From the IMG/VR virus record IMGVR_UViG_3300020205_001337, positions 1 through 25,775 of that record: DNA of 25,775 nucleotides, one strand, 5' to 3'. The position numbers were made by a program, and so were the translations under genes. The notes below the pieces were generated by a model. It worked only from the letters and a program-made list of their open reading frames with translations, had not been told where the DNA came from and ran no database searches. Positions within the stretch are counted from its first letter, which is position 1. Each line of letters opens with the position of its first letter. Source of the stretch: a virus. Positions 5,462 through 13,817 of the stretch are shown here, one piece after another.

Positions 5462-8368
5462 ATGGCAACTATAGATTCCAAAAAACTTTTACCTTCAAGT
5501 AAAGAAAGCAGTGCAATAGAGAAACCAAAGTTTCTTGTACCCTTTAAAAGTATTTCAGTAAAAAAGATAACAGGTTCTGATCTAAAACCTGTAGATAAAG
5601 TAGGAACTGATGAACCTGGAAGTTTAGTTGTAGTTAAAAAAAAGATTGTAAGTTTAAGTAAGATAATAAACAACAATCTTTTACTTGATCAAAAGGAAGC
5701 ATCTGCAAAAAGAAAAGAAGGAGAAAAATCTAAAAGAGAAAAGAGAGAGAAAGATCTAGAGCAAAAAGTTAAAAAAAATAATATTAAACCAGACCTGATA
5801 GGATCAATTCCAGGGCAAAGTATTTTTGATAAGATTAATCGTTTTATTGGATTTACTTTACTTGGTTATTTGTTTAATCAGTATGGTCAACTACTTCCCA
5901 AACTTATGGAGTTTGGAAAAGTTCTTGAACCTGTTGGTAAATTTGTTGAAGGGTTTGCTAAAAATTTACTCAAAGGTGTAGTTGATTTTGTTGAGTTTGG
6001 TTATAAAGCATACGATCAAACAAGAGACTTTGTTAAACAGATTGGTGGCGAAGGAGCACAAAAAACCTTTGATGATTTCTCAAAGAACTTAAATCTTTTA
6101 TTGAATGGTGCGATTGGTGCTGCAATGTTGATTGCAAGTACTGCACCCCCAAAAACAACTCCAAAAGTTGGATTTGACAAAATTGGAAGAAAAATCGGAC
6201 AAGATACGCAAAAAAGATATTTGGAAAGATATGGAGAGAAAAAATTTGTAGAAAGATTTGGAAATAAAAATTTACAGAAACTTGCCACAAAAAAGGTGAC
6301 TGAGGGTGCTGCAAAAGGAGCAGCAAAACAAGTAGCAACTCAGGGGGCAAAACAATCTTTGAAATCATTGGTTGCTGTTCCAGTTATTGGATCTTTGATT
6401 GGTTTTATTATTGATACAGTTGTCTTCCGCGAAAAACCATCCAGAGCGGCTGCGGGTGCAGTTGGAAGTGCCATAGGTCAAGGAATTGGTATTGCTCTTG
6501 CTGGAGGAACAACATTTGGTCTTGGTGCTGGTGTTGGAATGTTCGTTGGTGGTTTTGCTGGAGATTGGATTGGTAAAGCATTATATGACACTATTGTTAG
6601 TTATAAAACAGAACCACTTCAAGCAAAGGCACAGGGGGGAACTGTTACTGGAAGTGGTCAGTCTACCGTTACGTCGTCAAGAAAACTTAAAACTAGACCA
6701 AAGAAAACTACGCCAAAAATTCAATCACAAAAAACGCAACCAGGAAAAGATGCTGGTGGTAAGTTGAGAATTGAAGAGTTATATGGTAAGGATGAACCTG
6801 GAAAGAGAAGTGCATTAAGAGCACTGAAGAAGAGTTCTGAAGATGTGAAAAAGATGAGATCTATCAATGGACTTACTGGTGCAATGTTTGGTGCCGGTAT
6901 TGATATGGCACTTGGACAAAAACCAGATAAGAAACTTGCAAGATCAATTGGCGATGTATTTGGTTCAGTTATTCAGAATGCAGTAAACGCTGAACTTAGC
7001 AGTTCTTTTGGTGATATTTCTAAAACTATTGCTATGGCAAGTGGTGGAGTTGTCCCAACAAGAGAAATTGGAAGTGGATTAAGTATTGGCGAAAGAATAG
7101 GGAAGTTTATTTCTAGTGCCCTTGCGATTTCTATTGAGAGTTCTGCATCAAGAATACTTCAGAATTTAAATAGAGAATTAAATTTAGAGGGAGGTCCTCC
7201 AGGAGGAGGTCCTAGTGGAGGTGGTGGTGATGGTGCAAGTCCAAGTGTCAGCAGTGATAGTGCAGATTTTTGGTTGTTATCTTTAATTTCCTTATATGAA
7301 AATGCAAATCCACAAGGTGCTGCAGATGTTGCACAATCAATCTATAATAGAATGGGATATAGTGGAAGAAACGCAAGACAAATTATTCTTGCAAGAAATC
7401 AGTATCAACCAGTAGGAAAATTTGGATCTGTGTCAGAATGGAATAAAGTTATTGATAAAGAAACAGCACTTGCTCATATTAAAAAATATCCAGGTAATGC
7501 TGCTAGTGCTTCTGGATTAGAAAAGGTTGCTGCTGCTTTATTGGACAAATCTATGCAACAGAGATCTGCAAAGTGGATTGGTAATAGACCAGATTTTAGA
7601 AGTGATGGATATGAATCCTCTAATGATGAAATGACTGATGACATTAGTAGATATGGACAAACTTTTGGATTTAATAAAGGTAGTGCATATAAAGGTAAAT
7701 CTCCAGTTGCTCAGAGAATTCCAAGTTTAGTGAAAGGAACAGTAGATCAACTTAAACCTAAAGGACTTCCTTTGACTGGAGAAAATGGAAGATTAAAACC
7801 TTCGCAACTTACCAGAGTTGGAACTTTAATAGGAGGTGTTGATTATCAAGATTGGTATGGTAATGGTGCATATTTAAGAAATGATGCAGCGGCCGCTTTC
7901 TTGGCAGCAAAAGAGCAAGCCAAAAAAGAAGGCATAGCAATACCCATTACTAGTGCATATAGAAGTTTGGAACATCAGAGAGCGATTCAAGGAAAATATT
8001 CTGTTGTTGCTGCCCCAGGAACATCTAGGCACGGTGAGGGTACTGCTTTGGATATTCAAACCGGAACTGCTGGGTATTCCTGGTTTGTTCAAAATGGACC
8101 AACTTATGGTTGGCGTTATATGGCAATACCTGGAGATCCAGTTCATTTTGAATATGTTGGTGGATTTACTCCATCAAAAAAACAAAACCAAGTAAAACTT
8201 TCTCCAATTTTTAACAGAAGTCAAGCATCATTGGCACCAAATCAACCAACATCTACTTCAGTTGCCTTTGCAAATAATAGCACCTCAAAAACAGACACAT
8301 CCGCAAAAATTATTACCAGTGCCGTCGCTATTCTTCCAATAGAAGTCTCTATGGAAAGTTTCGCGTGA
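5462..8368 (+). CDS. Tape-measure paralogue with SleB-like and M15 peptidase domains
   Basis: This 968-aa virion-associated protein starts with a Lys/Glu-rich coiled region (60-105), then SIFDKINRFIGFTLLGYLFN (120-139), the same block as in the preceding tape-measure-like protein. Gly/Ala-rich membrane-active helices follow (300-375). A Pro/Gly linker (578-598) leads to a SleB-like hydrolase: LYENANPQG with candidate catalytic E613, QSIYNRM (625-631) and NQYQPV. A second enzyme, an M15 D,D-carboxypeptidase/endopeptidase, spans about 795-905. It has SAYRS (831-835), SRHGEGTALDI giving Zn ligands H857 and D864, and GDPVHFEYV with D892 and H895. The protein would cut both glycan and peptide of host peptidoglycan on DNA entry, replacing gp5 lysozyme. 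It starts 1 nt after the previous stop. The last 65 residues are Ser/Thr-rich. Confidence 0.8.
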   Translation: MATIDSKKLLPSSKESSAIEKPKFLVPFKSISVKKITGSDLKPVDKVGTDEPGSLVVVKKKIVSLSKIINNNLLLDQKEASAKRKEGEKSKREKREKDLEQKVKKNNIKPDLIGSIPGQSIFDKINRFIGFTLLGYLFNQYGQLLPKLMEFGKVLEPVGKFVEGFAKNLLKGVVDFVEFGYKAYDQTRDFVKQIGGEGAQKTFDDFSKNLNLLLNGAIGAAMLIASTAPPKTTPKVGFDKIGRKIGQDTQKRYLERYGEKKFVERFGNKNLQKLATKKVTEGAAKGAAKQVATQGAKQSLKSLVAVPVIGSLIGFIIDTVVFREKPSRAAAGAVGSAIGQGIGIALAGGTTFGLGAGVGMFVGGFAGDWIGKALYDTIVSYKTEPLQAKAQGGTVTGSGQSTVTSSRKLKTRPKKTTPKIQSQKTQPGKDAGGKLRIEELYGKDEPGKRSALRALKKSSEDVKKMRSINGLTGAMFGAGIDMALGQKPDKKLARSIGDVFGSVIQNAVNAELSSSFGDISKTIAMASGGVVPTREIGSGLSIGERIGKFISSALAISIESSASRILQNLNRELNLEGGPPGGGPSGGGGDGASPSVSSDSADFWLLSLISLYENANPQGAADVAQSIYNRMGYSGRNARQIILARNQYQPVGKFGSVSEWNKVIDKETALAHIKKYPGNAASASGLEKVAAALLDKSMQQRSAKWIGNRPDFRSDGYESSNDEMTDDISRYGQTFGFNKGSAYKGKSPVAQRIPSLVKGTVDQLKPKGLPLTGENGRLKPSQLTRVGTLIGGVDYQDWYGNGAYLRNDAAAAFLAAKEQAKKEGIAIPITSAYRSLEHQRAIQGKYSVVAAPGTSRHGEGTALDIQTGTAGYSWFVQNGPTYGWRYMAIPGDPVHFEYVGGFTPSKKQNQVKLSPIFNRSQASLAPNQPTSTSVAFANNSTSKTDTSAKIITSAVAILPIEVSMESFA

Positions 8369-8401
8369 GTTGCGTAAATAGTAGTACGATAAAAAATAAC
8401 T

Positions 8402-9691
8402 ATGTCGGGAAGTAAAAACGCATCAACATCAAATTTATTTGAAATATATTCAAATACTGAGGGAACTTCTTTTGATGTAAGAACTGGTGCTCCTAGAATT
8501 GAATATCGTGAAAGTATGATTGATGAAACTGTTCGCATCAGTGCTGCTATAGTTGACACTGGAGAGGGTGGATGTTCTGCTGCAGAAGCACTTAAACTTC
8601 AGGGTGGGGAAAAAGTTTCTTTTAAATATACTGATAATGTTGGAAATGTTTTAGATTTTTCTGATGGCAATTCTTTAAGATTGTCTAATAAAAGTTTGGA
8701 GATAAGATCTTTTAAGTCCTCTAGTTTTATTGCACAAATTGTGTCAAAAGAATGCTTGGACAATAAACTTTTAAAAAATAGAGTTCTTCGCGCATTTAGT
8801 GGAAAAATATCTAAAACGGTGAAAGATATATTAGAAAAAGATTTAAAAACTGATAAACCTCTCTTTATTAGCGAAACTCTTAATCAATTTACAGGAGAGG
8901 GTTTGCGGAGAAAACCGCTTGAGGTAATACTTGAGCTTCAAACAATGGCAGTTCCAACTGTTACTGGAGATAGTCCAAAGGGAGGAAAAACTGCTGGATT
9001 TTTCTTTTGGCAAACTTCTAAAGGGTTTTATTTTAAGTCTGCAGATGAAATTTTTAATAATAAACCAGTTAAAAAATACATTTATAACTTTAAAGTTGAT
9101 GAACAAATCCCAGCAGGATATACTGATAAAATTTTAGATGTCAATGTAGTAAGAGTTGCTGATGTTGAAGGGCAACTAGATCACGGAGCTTTCGGTACAA
9201 CAACAGAGACATTTAATTTCAGTGACTTGACTTTTAACGTAGATTCCCCATTGATTGCTGATGGTGCTGGAAAAGTTTTGGCGGGACTGGATTTACCTAA
9301 TTTGGGAAACTATTCTACAGAACCAACAAACTTTTACACATCACCAAAATCTATTGGTATGGCATATGGTGTAGAGGATTCTTTAGACAAGAAGTTAGAA
9401 AAATCTAAAGAGGAAAACTTAGTTGTTTCTGAAACAATAGGGCAAGCAGTTCAGAACTATCGCCAAAGATTAAACTTTATGACTGAAATCAAAATACCAG
9501 CAGACTTTAGTTTACACGCCGGTGATATTATCCAATGTGACCTGCCAGAACTTTGCTCAAAAACTATTCCTATGAGAAGTCCCAAAGATAGTGGTATATA
9601 TATGATATTGGAGTTATGCCATTACATTTCTCCCACACAAACTTACACTGGATTATCTTTAGTTAGAGATTCCTTTGGAGTAAAAGTTTAA
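8402..9691 (+). CDS. 27: gp27-like baseplate hub protein
   Basis: This 429-aa protein has the layout of gp27/VgrG-type hubs. The N-terminal beta domain includes ISAAIVDTGEGG and GGEKVSFKYTD, and a middle helical part follows (KTVKDILEKDL). Next is the aromatic stretch AGFFFWQTSKGFYFKSADEI (about 198-217), which recalls the 'fff-t-GF-F-S' motif of hub proteins. A C-terminal barrel strand set ends in GDIIQCDLPE and MILELCHYIS. T4 gp27 is 391 aa and forms the trimer between tail tube and gp5. The surrounding tape-measure and gp5-like genes support this role. The ATG at 8402 is preceded by AT-rich sequence without a clear Shine-Dalgarno. The family call rests on motif pattern and position. Confidence 0.7.
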   Translation: MSGSKNASTSNLFEIYSNTEGTSFDVRTGAPRIEYRESMIDETVRISAAIVDTGEGGCSAAEALKLQGGEKVSFKYTDNVGNVLDFSDGNSLRLSNKSLEIRSFKSSSFIAQIVSKECLDNKLLKNRVLRAFSGKISKTVKDILEKDLKTDKPLFISETLNQFTGEGLRRKPLEVILELQTMAVPTVTGDSPKGGKTAGFFFWQTSKGFYFKSADEIFNNKPVKKYIYNFKVDEQIPAGYTDKILDVNVVRVADVEGQLDHGAFGTTTETFNFSDLTFNVDSPLIADGAGKVLAGLDLPNLGNYSTEPTNFYTSPKSIGMAYGVEDSLDKKLEKSKEENLVVSETIGQAVQNYRQRLNFMTEIKIPADFSLHAGDIIQCDLPELCSKTIPMRSPKDSGIYMILELCHYISPTQTYTGLSLVRDSFGVKV

Positions 9692-9702
9692 GGTAACCTA
9701 AA

Positions 9703-9918
9703 ATGGAAAGATCACTTCAACAACACATTAATAATGATAAAGACGAACTTGACAATCCCAGTACGAGTTCGCAGAGAAGAAGACATTTAGAAGATGAACT
9801 TGATTCATTAGAAAAATATCAAGTCAATCATCCAGATGATGATCACGACCCAACACCTTTAGAATTGTACTGTGACGAAAACCCCAATGCTCTAGAATGT
9901 AGAGTATACGAAGATTAA
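9703..9918 (+). CDS. cp12: Small acidic CP12-like protein
   Basis: This 71-aa protein has a helix with RRRHLEDELDSLEKY (25-39), an Asp/His linker (44-50), and the C-terminus PLELYCDENPNALECRVYED (52-71). The C57-x8-C66 loop with a central Pro and the ECRVYED end are the C-terminal signature of CP12. CP12 is the redox-sensitive linker that inactivates GAPDH and phosphoribulokinase in the Calvin cycle. The helix with EDELDSLE may stand in for the PRK-binding AWD-VEEL motif, which is not exact here, and the N-terminal cysteine pair of many CP12s is absent. Cyanophages are known to carry cp12, which is thought to divert host carbon flow. Here it sits between hub genes, 11 nt after gp27 and 2 nt before the gp5-like gene, so it would be expressed with the tail genes. 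Confidence 0.65.
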   Translation: MERSLQQHINNDKDELDNPSTSSQRRRHLEDELDSLEKYQVNHPDDDHDPTPLELYCDENPNALECRVYED

Positions 9919-9920
9919 TA

Positions 9921-12242
9921 ATGAATAGAATGTATTTGTCAGAATCTGAATATCAAAGATTTCTTCTGGAAGAAAGGTTTATTTTTATTGGCATTGCTCA
10001 ATTGGTTGATGGAGAAACTCACGAAAAGGGTGCTGTCAAAAATTATGGTAATGAAAAAGGAAAGGCATCCTATGGGTGGGGAGAGAGATATCAATTTAGA
10101 ATTTGCTCTAGAAATGATAAAGAAAGAAAAGATAAAGATTTACCTTGGGCAAGAAGAGTAACAAGTTTGCCATCGGGACAAGCAGGGGTACAAGTGTATG
10201 TACCTCTATCTCCTGGCACTTTTGTTGAAATATATCAAAATAATATGAGCAAGGAGTATGTAATTGGTGGTGTAATCAATAGTGCTGTTTGTGAGTTTGA
10301 GAAAAATAAAAAAGGCAAAGACGATAAAGGTTGTATTCCAAAATCTGGATTCGTACCTTCTCGTGGTTTTGTTGCTGTACCTTCTGGAAATATTGATGGA
10401 TCTAAAGTTGTAAACTTGAATGGTGCAGGTGCAGATTGTAGTTTTTCAGAGTCTGACAAAAATTTTGACTTAGCAAAAGGATCTGAATATTTTCCATCTT
10501 CTTGTAAACCGTTTGATAGTAATGCTATCAATAACGGTCTTAAAAATATGAAGAAGGACATTGAGGATTTAAGAAATAAACTAAATGGTCCTAATAGTGC
10601 TCTTACAAATGCAGAAAACTTTTTAAACGAAGCACAAGCAAAAATAGGTCAATTTGCTGATAAGATAACTGGATATGTAAAGTGGTTGATTGGTTATATA
10701 AAGGACCTTGTTGTTAGAGGAGTTAACTGGGCTCTTAATAAAGCAAAAGCGGCAGTACCTTTAAATCACAGATTTCAACTACAAGATAAAAAAACAAAAG
10801 CAATTGACTTGATTCTTTGTTTGTTTAATAAAATTTTGGATAATCTTTCGGGATTAATAGAGCAATTCTTAACCTCTATTGCTAACCGTTATATTAATAT
10901 GGCAACATGTGCAGTTGAAAAGTTTTTGACTGAACTGATTGGTCAAATTATTGGACAGATATTGTCAGCAGTGAATGGAATATTAAATGCTGTTCTCGGT
11001 ACTATCTCCGCCATTAAAGGATTAATTGATTCTGTTCTAGATGCTATTACTTCACTGTTAGATTTTCTTTCTTGTGATGCAAAGGCAGAATGTGCTGGAG
11101 TTACTGAGTGGAGTTTCTTGGAAGGGGCACCAGCACCTGGTCTTTCTTTGGATATTGGTAGAATCACAAGTGCTGCAAAATCAATTATATCTTCTGCAAC
11201 TTCTATAGTTGATCCAAATAACTTTAAGTTTAATCTTGACATCAACTCATTGATTGTTGGTGTAGGTGACGCTTGTAATGTAGGTCCTATTCTTTGCGGT
11301 CCTCCTAAGATTACTTTTTGGGGAGGTGGTGGAAGTGGTGCTACAGGCAATGCTATTGTTGGTGCTGCTGGAGATATTTTAGGTATTGATCTTGTTTCTA
11401 CTGGATTTGGATATACGAAAGCACCTTTTGTAAATATTGAAGACTCTTGTGGAAGAGGTAAAGGTGCTACTGCTGTTGCTGTAGTTGGTAAAGTTCCTTA
11501 TGTTCCTCCTCCTGGTATTGGCACTGATGGTGGTACTGAAACTGGGGGAGGAACCACTGTAGGTACAGGAACTGGCACTGGCACTGGCACTGGTGCGGGT
11601 ATTGGTCCAAAACCAGGAGATCTTGTGGATGGAATAGTCGATATTGTTGTTCTTGAAAATGGATTTAACTATTTGAAAAAACCCGATGGTAGCGTTGGTG
11701 GCGACGGAAGAACTTGGGCAACTAGATGTCAATCAAAGATTAGAAGAGTGGATGAAACTTGGGATTATCCATATAACCCAGGCGAAATAATGAATATTAA
11801 AGCGGGAGATTACATACAACTTGCGGGAGAAAATCCTTATATCTCAGCAGAGGATATTTCTCTTACTGCTCCACCTTGTCCACCTGAAGATACTGTAGGA
11901 CCAACATCTGGTGTTTATCCTGTAATTATTGAGTTGGTTGGCGCTGAGATTGTTAATCCTGGATTTGGATACGAAGACGGAGATAAAATTGCTGTAACAC
12001 CAGACAAGGGTGCAGTTCTAACGCCTAAGTTTGGATACAATGGTCAACTTATTGGTGTTACTGTCGAGTCAACGGGACTTGGTTACACGTCCATTCCTGA
12101 TATTAACATAGATAGTCTTAATGGATATAATGCCATCGTTAAACCGATATTTAGAGTTGTGAAAGATGCAAACGTAGAAACATTGAAAGATAGAGGTGTG
12201 GGACTTGTTAATGTAGTTGACTGTGTAGGTAAACCTTTATGA
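9921..12242 (+). CDS. gp5-like OB-fold baseplate protein with helical and beta-repeat regions (773 aa)
   Basis: Residues 15-125 look like the OB-fold of gp5/VgrG hub spikes: FIFIGIAQLVDGE, YQFRICSRND, LPWARRVTSLPSG and LSPGTFVEIYQNN-KEYVIGGVINS. No lysozyme domain follows. Instead there is a Cys/Lys-rich linker and a long helical part (205-395) with hydrophobic heptads. The C-terminal half contains beta modules marked by VSTGFGYTKAPFVNI, NPGFGYEDGDKI and ESTGLGYTSIPDINI, separated by a Gly/Thr linker (TGTGTGTGTGAG) encoded by a GGCACT repeat. This is the spike-forming hub partner by context: it directly follows the gp27-like hub and overlaps the beta-helix gene by 4 nt (ATGA). T4 gp5 is 575 aa and includes lysozyme; here that role seems moved to the M15/SleB protein. 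Confidence 0.65.
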   Translation: MNRMYLSESEYQRFLLEERFIFIGIAQLVDGETHEKGAVKNYGNEKGKASYGWGERYQFRICSRNDKERKDKDLPWARRVTSLPSGQAGVQVYVPLSPGTFVEIYQNNMSKEYVIGGVINSAVCEFEKNKKGKDDKGCIPKSGFVPSRGFVAVPSGNIDGSKVVNLNGAGADCSFSESDKNFDLAKGSEYFPSSCKPFDSNAINNGLKNMKKDIEDLRNKLNGPNSALTNAENFLNEAQAKIGQFADKITGYVKWLIGYIKDLVVRGVNWALNKAKAAVPLNHRFQLQDKKTKAIDLILCLFNKILDNLSGLIEQFLTSIANRYINMATCAVEKFLTELIGQIIGQILSAVNGILNAVLGTISAIKGLIDSVLDAITSLLDFLSCDAKAECAGVTEWSFLEGAPAPGLSLDIGRITSAAKSIISSATSIVDPNNFKFNLDINSLIVGVGDACNVGPILCGPPKITFWGGGGSGATGNAIVGAAGDILGIDLVSTGFGYTKAPFVNIEDSCGRGKGATAVAVVGKVPYVPPPGIGTDGGTETGGGTTVGTGTGTGTGTGAGIGPKPGDLVDGIVDIVVLENGFNYLKKPDGSVGGDGRTWATRCQSKIRRVDETWDYPYNPGEIMNIKAGDYIQLAGENPYISAEDISLTAPPCPPEDTVGPTSGVYPVIIELVGAEIVNPGFGYEDGDKIAVTPDKGAVLTPKFGYNGQLIGVTVESTGLGYTSIPDINIDSLNGYNAIVKPIFRVVKDANVETLKDRGVGLVNVVDCVGKPL
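11571..11595 (+). repeat. GGCACT microsatellite encoding a Gly-Thr linker
   Basis: Three to four near-perfect ACTGGC units lie inside the 773-aa gene and encode alternating Gly-Thr. Length change by slippage would stay in frame because the unit is 6 nt. Confidence 0.65.
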
Positions 12243-12850
12243 CAGATACAAAAACAAGTTGGGACTATTCTAGAATAGGAACAACCCAAGGTGAGATAAG
12301 ATTTGGTGACGTTCATTTTGACGGAACAAAACTTGCTGTTTTAATCCGAAATGTAAATGCAGCAAAGGCATTTGACCATTCTACAGCGTTTATTAGTTCC
12401 GGTAAGTTTAGTGGTTCTACATTAAATCAATCTCCTGGGGCATATCAAATCATCTGTGGAACTACACCTGTTGATGGGGTTTCATTTGTCACCTATGCAA
12501 AAAATGGTGATATGATTATTGGAGCTCCGAATGGTAGAATCAGAATCTTTGCAAAAGATATTGAGTTGATTTCTACTGGCAACAGTAACACAACTGGATT
12601 TGTTCAAATTGTTGCTAATGGTGGAGTTGATATTACCTCAAAAGCAAATGTAAACATAGAGGCATCATCAAATATTAATATTGCTGCAGAGAGACAAGTT
12701 CAAGTTGCCTCTCCTGGGAATATTAAAGTTAGGGGTCCTGGTAGTTGGTTTGATGAATGTGATTTTGTATTTGGACCTATATCTGGTGTTATTACTGAGT
12801 TGCAATTTTTAGATGGTTTGAAAAAGTTAATTGGAAGTTTAGGAGGATAA
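12239..12850 (+). CDS. Beta-helix spike protein (gp5 C-terminal/VgrG-like)
   Basis: This 203-aa protein has in its C-terminal half the short-period repeat of the gp5C/VgrG triple beta-helix: GGVDITSKANVNIEASSNIN and then IAAERQVQVASPGNIKV, with alternate hydrophobic residues every 8. The N-terminal 115 residues (DYSRIGTTQGEIRFGDV, then NGRIRIFAKDIEL) are also beta-rich. It overlaps the stop of the OB-fold gene by 4 nt, so the OB-fold and needle may be made in equal amounts and assemble as a split gp5. A strand-end helix (ITELQFLDGLKKLIGSLGG) closes the protein. The membrane-piercing role is inferred from fold and position. Confidence 0.65.
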   Translation: MTDTKTSWDYSRIGTTQGEIRFGDVHFDGTKLAVLIRNVNAAKAFDHSTAFISSGKFSGSTLNQSPGAYQIICGTTPVDGVSFVTYAKNGDMIIGAPNGRIRIFAKDIELISTGNSNTTGFVQIVANGGVDITSKANVNIEASSNINIAAERQVQVASPGNIKVRGPGSWFDECDFVFGPISGVITELQFLDGLKKLIGSLGG

Positions 12851-12851
12851 A

Positions 12852-13814
12852 ATGCCAGAAATCGGAAATCTTGTTATTGGTGGACAACTTCAAACTACAC
12901 CAAACCTTCCTGGAGGAGCTCTTGGACCACCTGCAACTGTACTTGGAGGTAGTGCTGCTGGACCACCAATCAATGGTAGTTTTTGGACGGAGGGACCGAT
13001 GTTGGTTGGTTCTCCAATCTCTTACCCACTTCCAAGACCTTCTGCAACTTTGATGATAGGTAGATCTAAAAACTACCTAGCACCAGAACTAAATGCATTG
13101 CCTATTGTACAGGTAACCAGTCTGGGGGCTGCACCTACTCCAACTGATCTTTTGATTGGAGATCCGTCAGGACCTGTAGGACTTACTGCTACTCTTGCGC
13201 CAAAAGTTACTGTTACTGTTCTGGGAAAGACAACTTATAGTGCGATTAAAACTACAGGATCTGGAATATTATCTTGGAGTGGAAAAAAGGTTACTGTAAA
13301 TGCAAAAACATTTTTTAATGGTAAAAGCACTACGACTGGTAAGAAAGTTATTAATGGTGCAACAAAGATCAATGGATACTTAACTGTCACGGGTGGTTGT
13401 AAAATTGGCGGTTTCCTTAAATTTGCCGGTTCAATTGTTGGTACTACTAAAAAGTTTGATATTCCACATCCAACTATAGAGAATCACCGATTAGCACATT
13501 CTTGTATTGAAGGTCCAGAAAATGGAGTTTACTATAGAGGAAGACTTACTAACTCCAATGCAATCAATCTACCTGATTACTGGAGAGGACTAGTAGATCC
13601 AGAAACAATTACTGTTACATTAACTCCGCACGGTTCATATCAAGAGTTATATGTAAAGAGTATTGAATGGGGTACTAAAGTTAATGTGTTAAATAATTCT
13701 GGTGGACTTATTGACTGTAGTTATACAGTATTTGCAAAGAGAAAAGACGTTGCAGATTTAGTCGTTGAATATGAAGGAAATGAACCAAAAGAATGGAGTA
13801 TAGTAGGAAAGTAA
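12852..13814 (+). CDS. Spike/fibre structural protein with shared C-terminal domain (320 aa)
   Basis: A strong AGGAGG ribosome site lies 6 nt before the ATG. Residues 1-120 are Gly/Pro-rich (GGALGPPATVLGG, TEGPMLVGSPIS) and of unknown fold; there are no His or Cys residues that would support a PAAR tip. Residues 120-195 are Thr/Gly/Lys beta repeats (TTGKKVINGATKINGYLTVT). From about 200 comes a compact domain with IPHPTIENHRLAHSCIEGPE, YYRGRLTNSNAINLPDYWRG, PETITVTLTPHG and CSYTVFAKRKDV. The same domain is found alone in the 107-aa protein at 15173, so the two are paralogous. Such C-terminal domains occur on marine phage fibre and spike proteins, where a folding or receptor role is plausible but unproven. 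Confidence 0.65.
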   Translation: MPEIGNLVIGGQLQTTPNLPGGALGPPATVLGGSAAGPPINGSFWTEGPMLVGSPISYPLPRPSATLMIGRSKNYLAPELNALPIVQVTSLGAAPTPTDLLIGDPSGPVGLTATLAPKVTVTVLGKTTYSAIKTTGSGILSWSGKKVTVNAKTFFNGKSTTTGKKVINGATKINGYLTVTGGCKIGGFLKFAGSIVGTTKKFDIPHPTIENHRLAHSCIEGPENGVYYRGRLTNSNAINLPDYWRGLVDPETITVTLTPHGSYQELYVKSIEWGTKVNVLNNSGGLIDCSYTVFAKRKDVADLVVEYEGNEPKEWSIVGK

Positions 13815-13817
13815 ATT

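Noticed and set aside
11571-11595. Short tandem repeat as a CRISPR or attachment site
   Set aside because: Units are only 6 nt without spacers, in frame in a coding region, and encode a Gly-Thr linker.
12871-13053. 60-aa plus-strand ORF inside the 320-aa gene
   Set aside because: It is a Leu-rich out-of-frame shadow with no ribosome site, fully inside a gene with a strong AGGAGG start.
12852-13200. PAAR-type spike tip at the N-terminus of the 320-aa protein
   Set aside because: Gly/Pro-rich sequence is suggestive, but the His/Cys metal ligands expected in PAAR proteins are missing.
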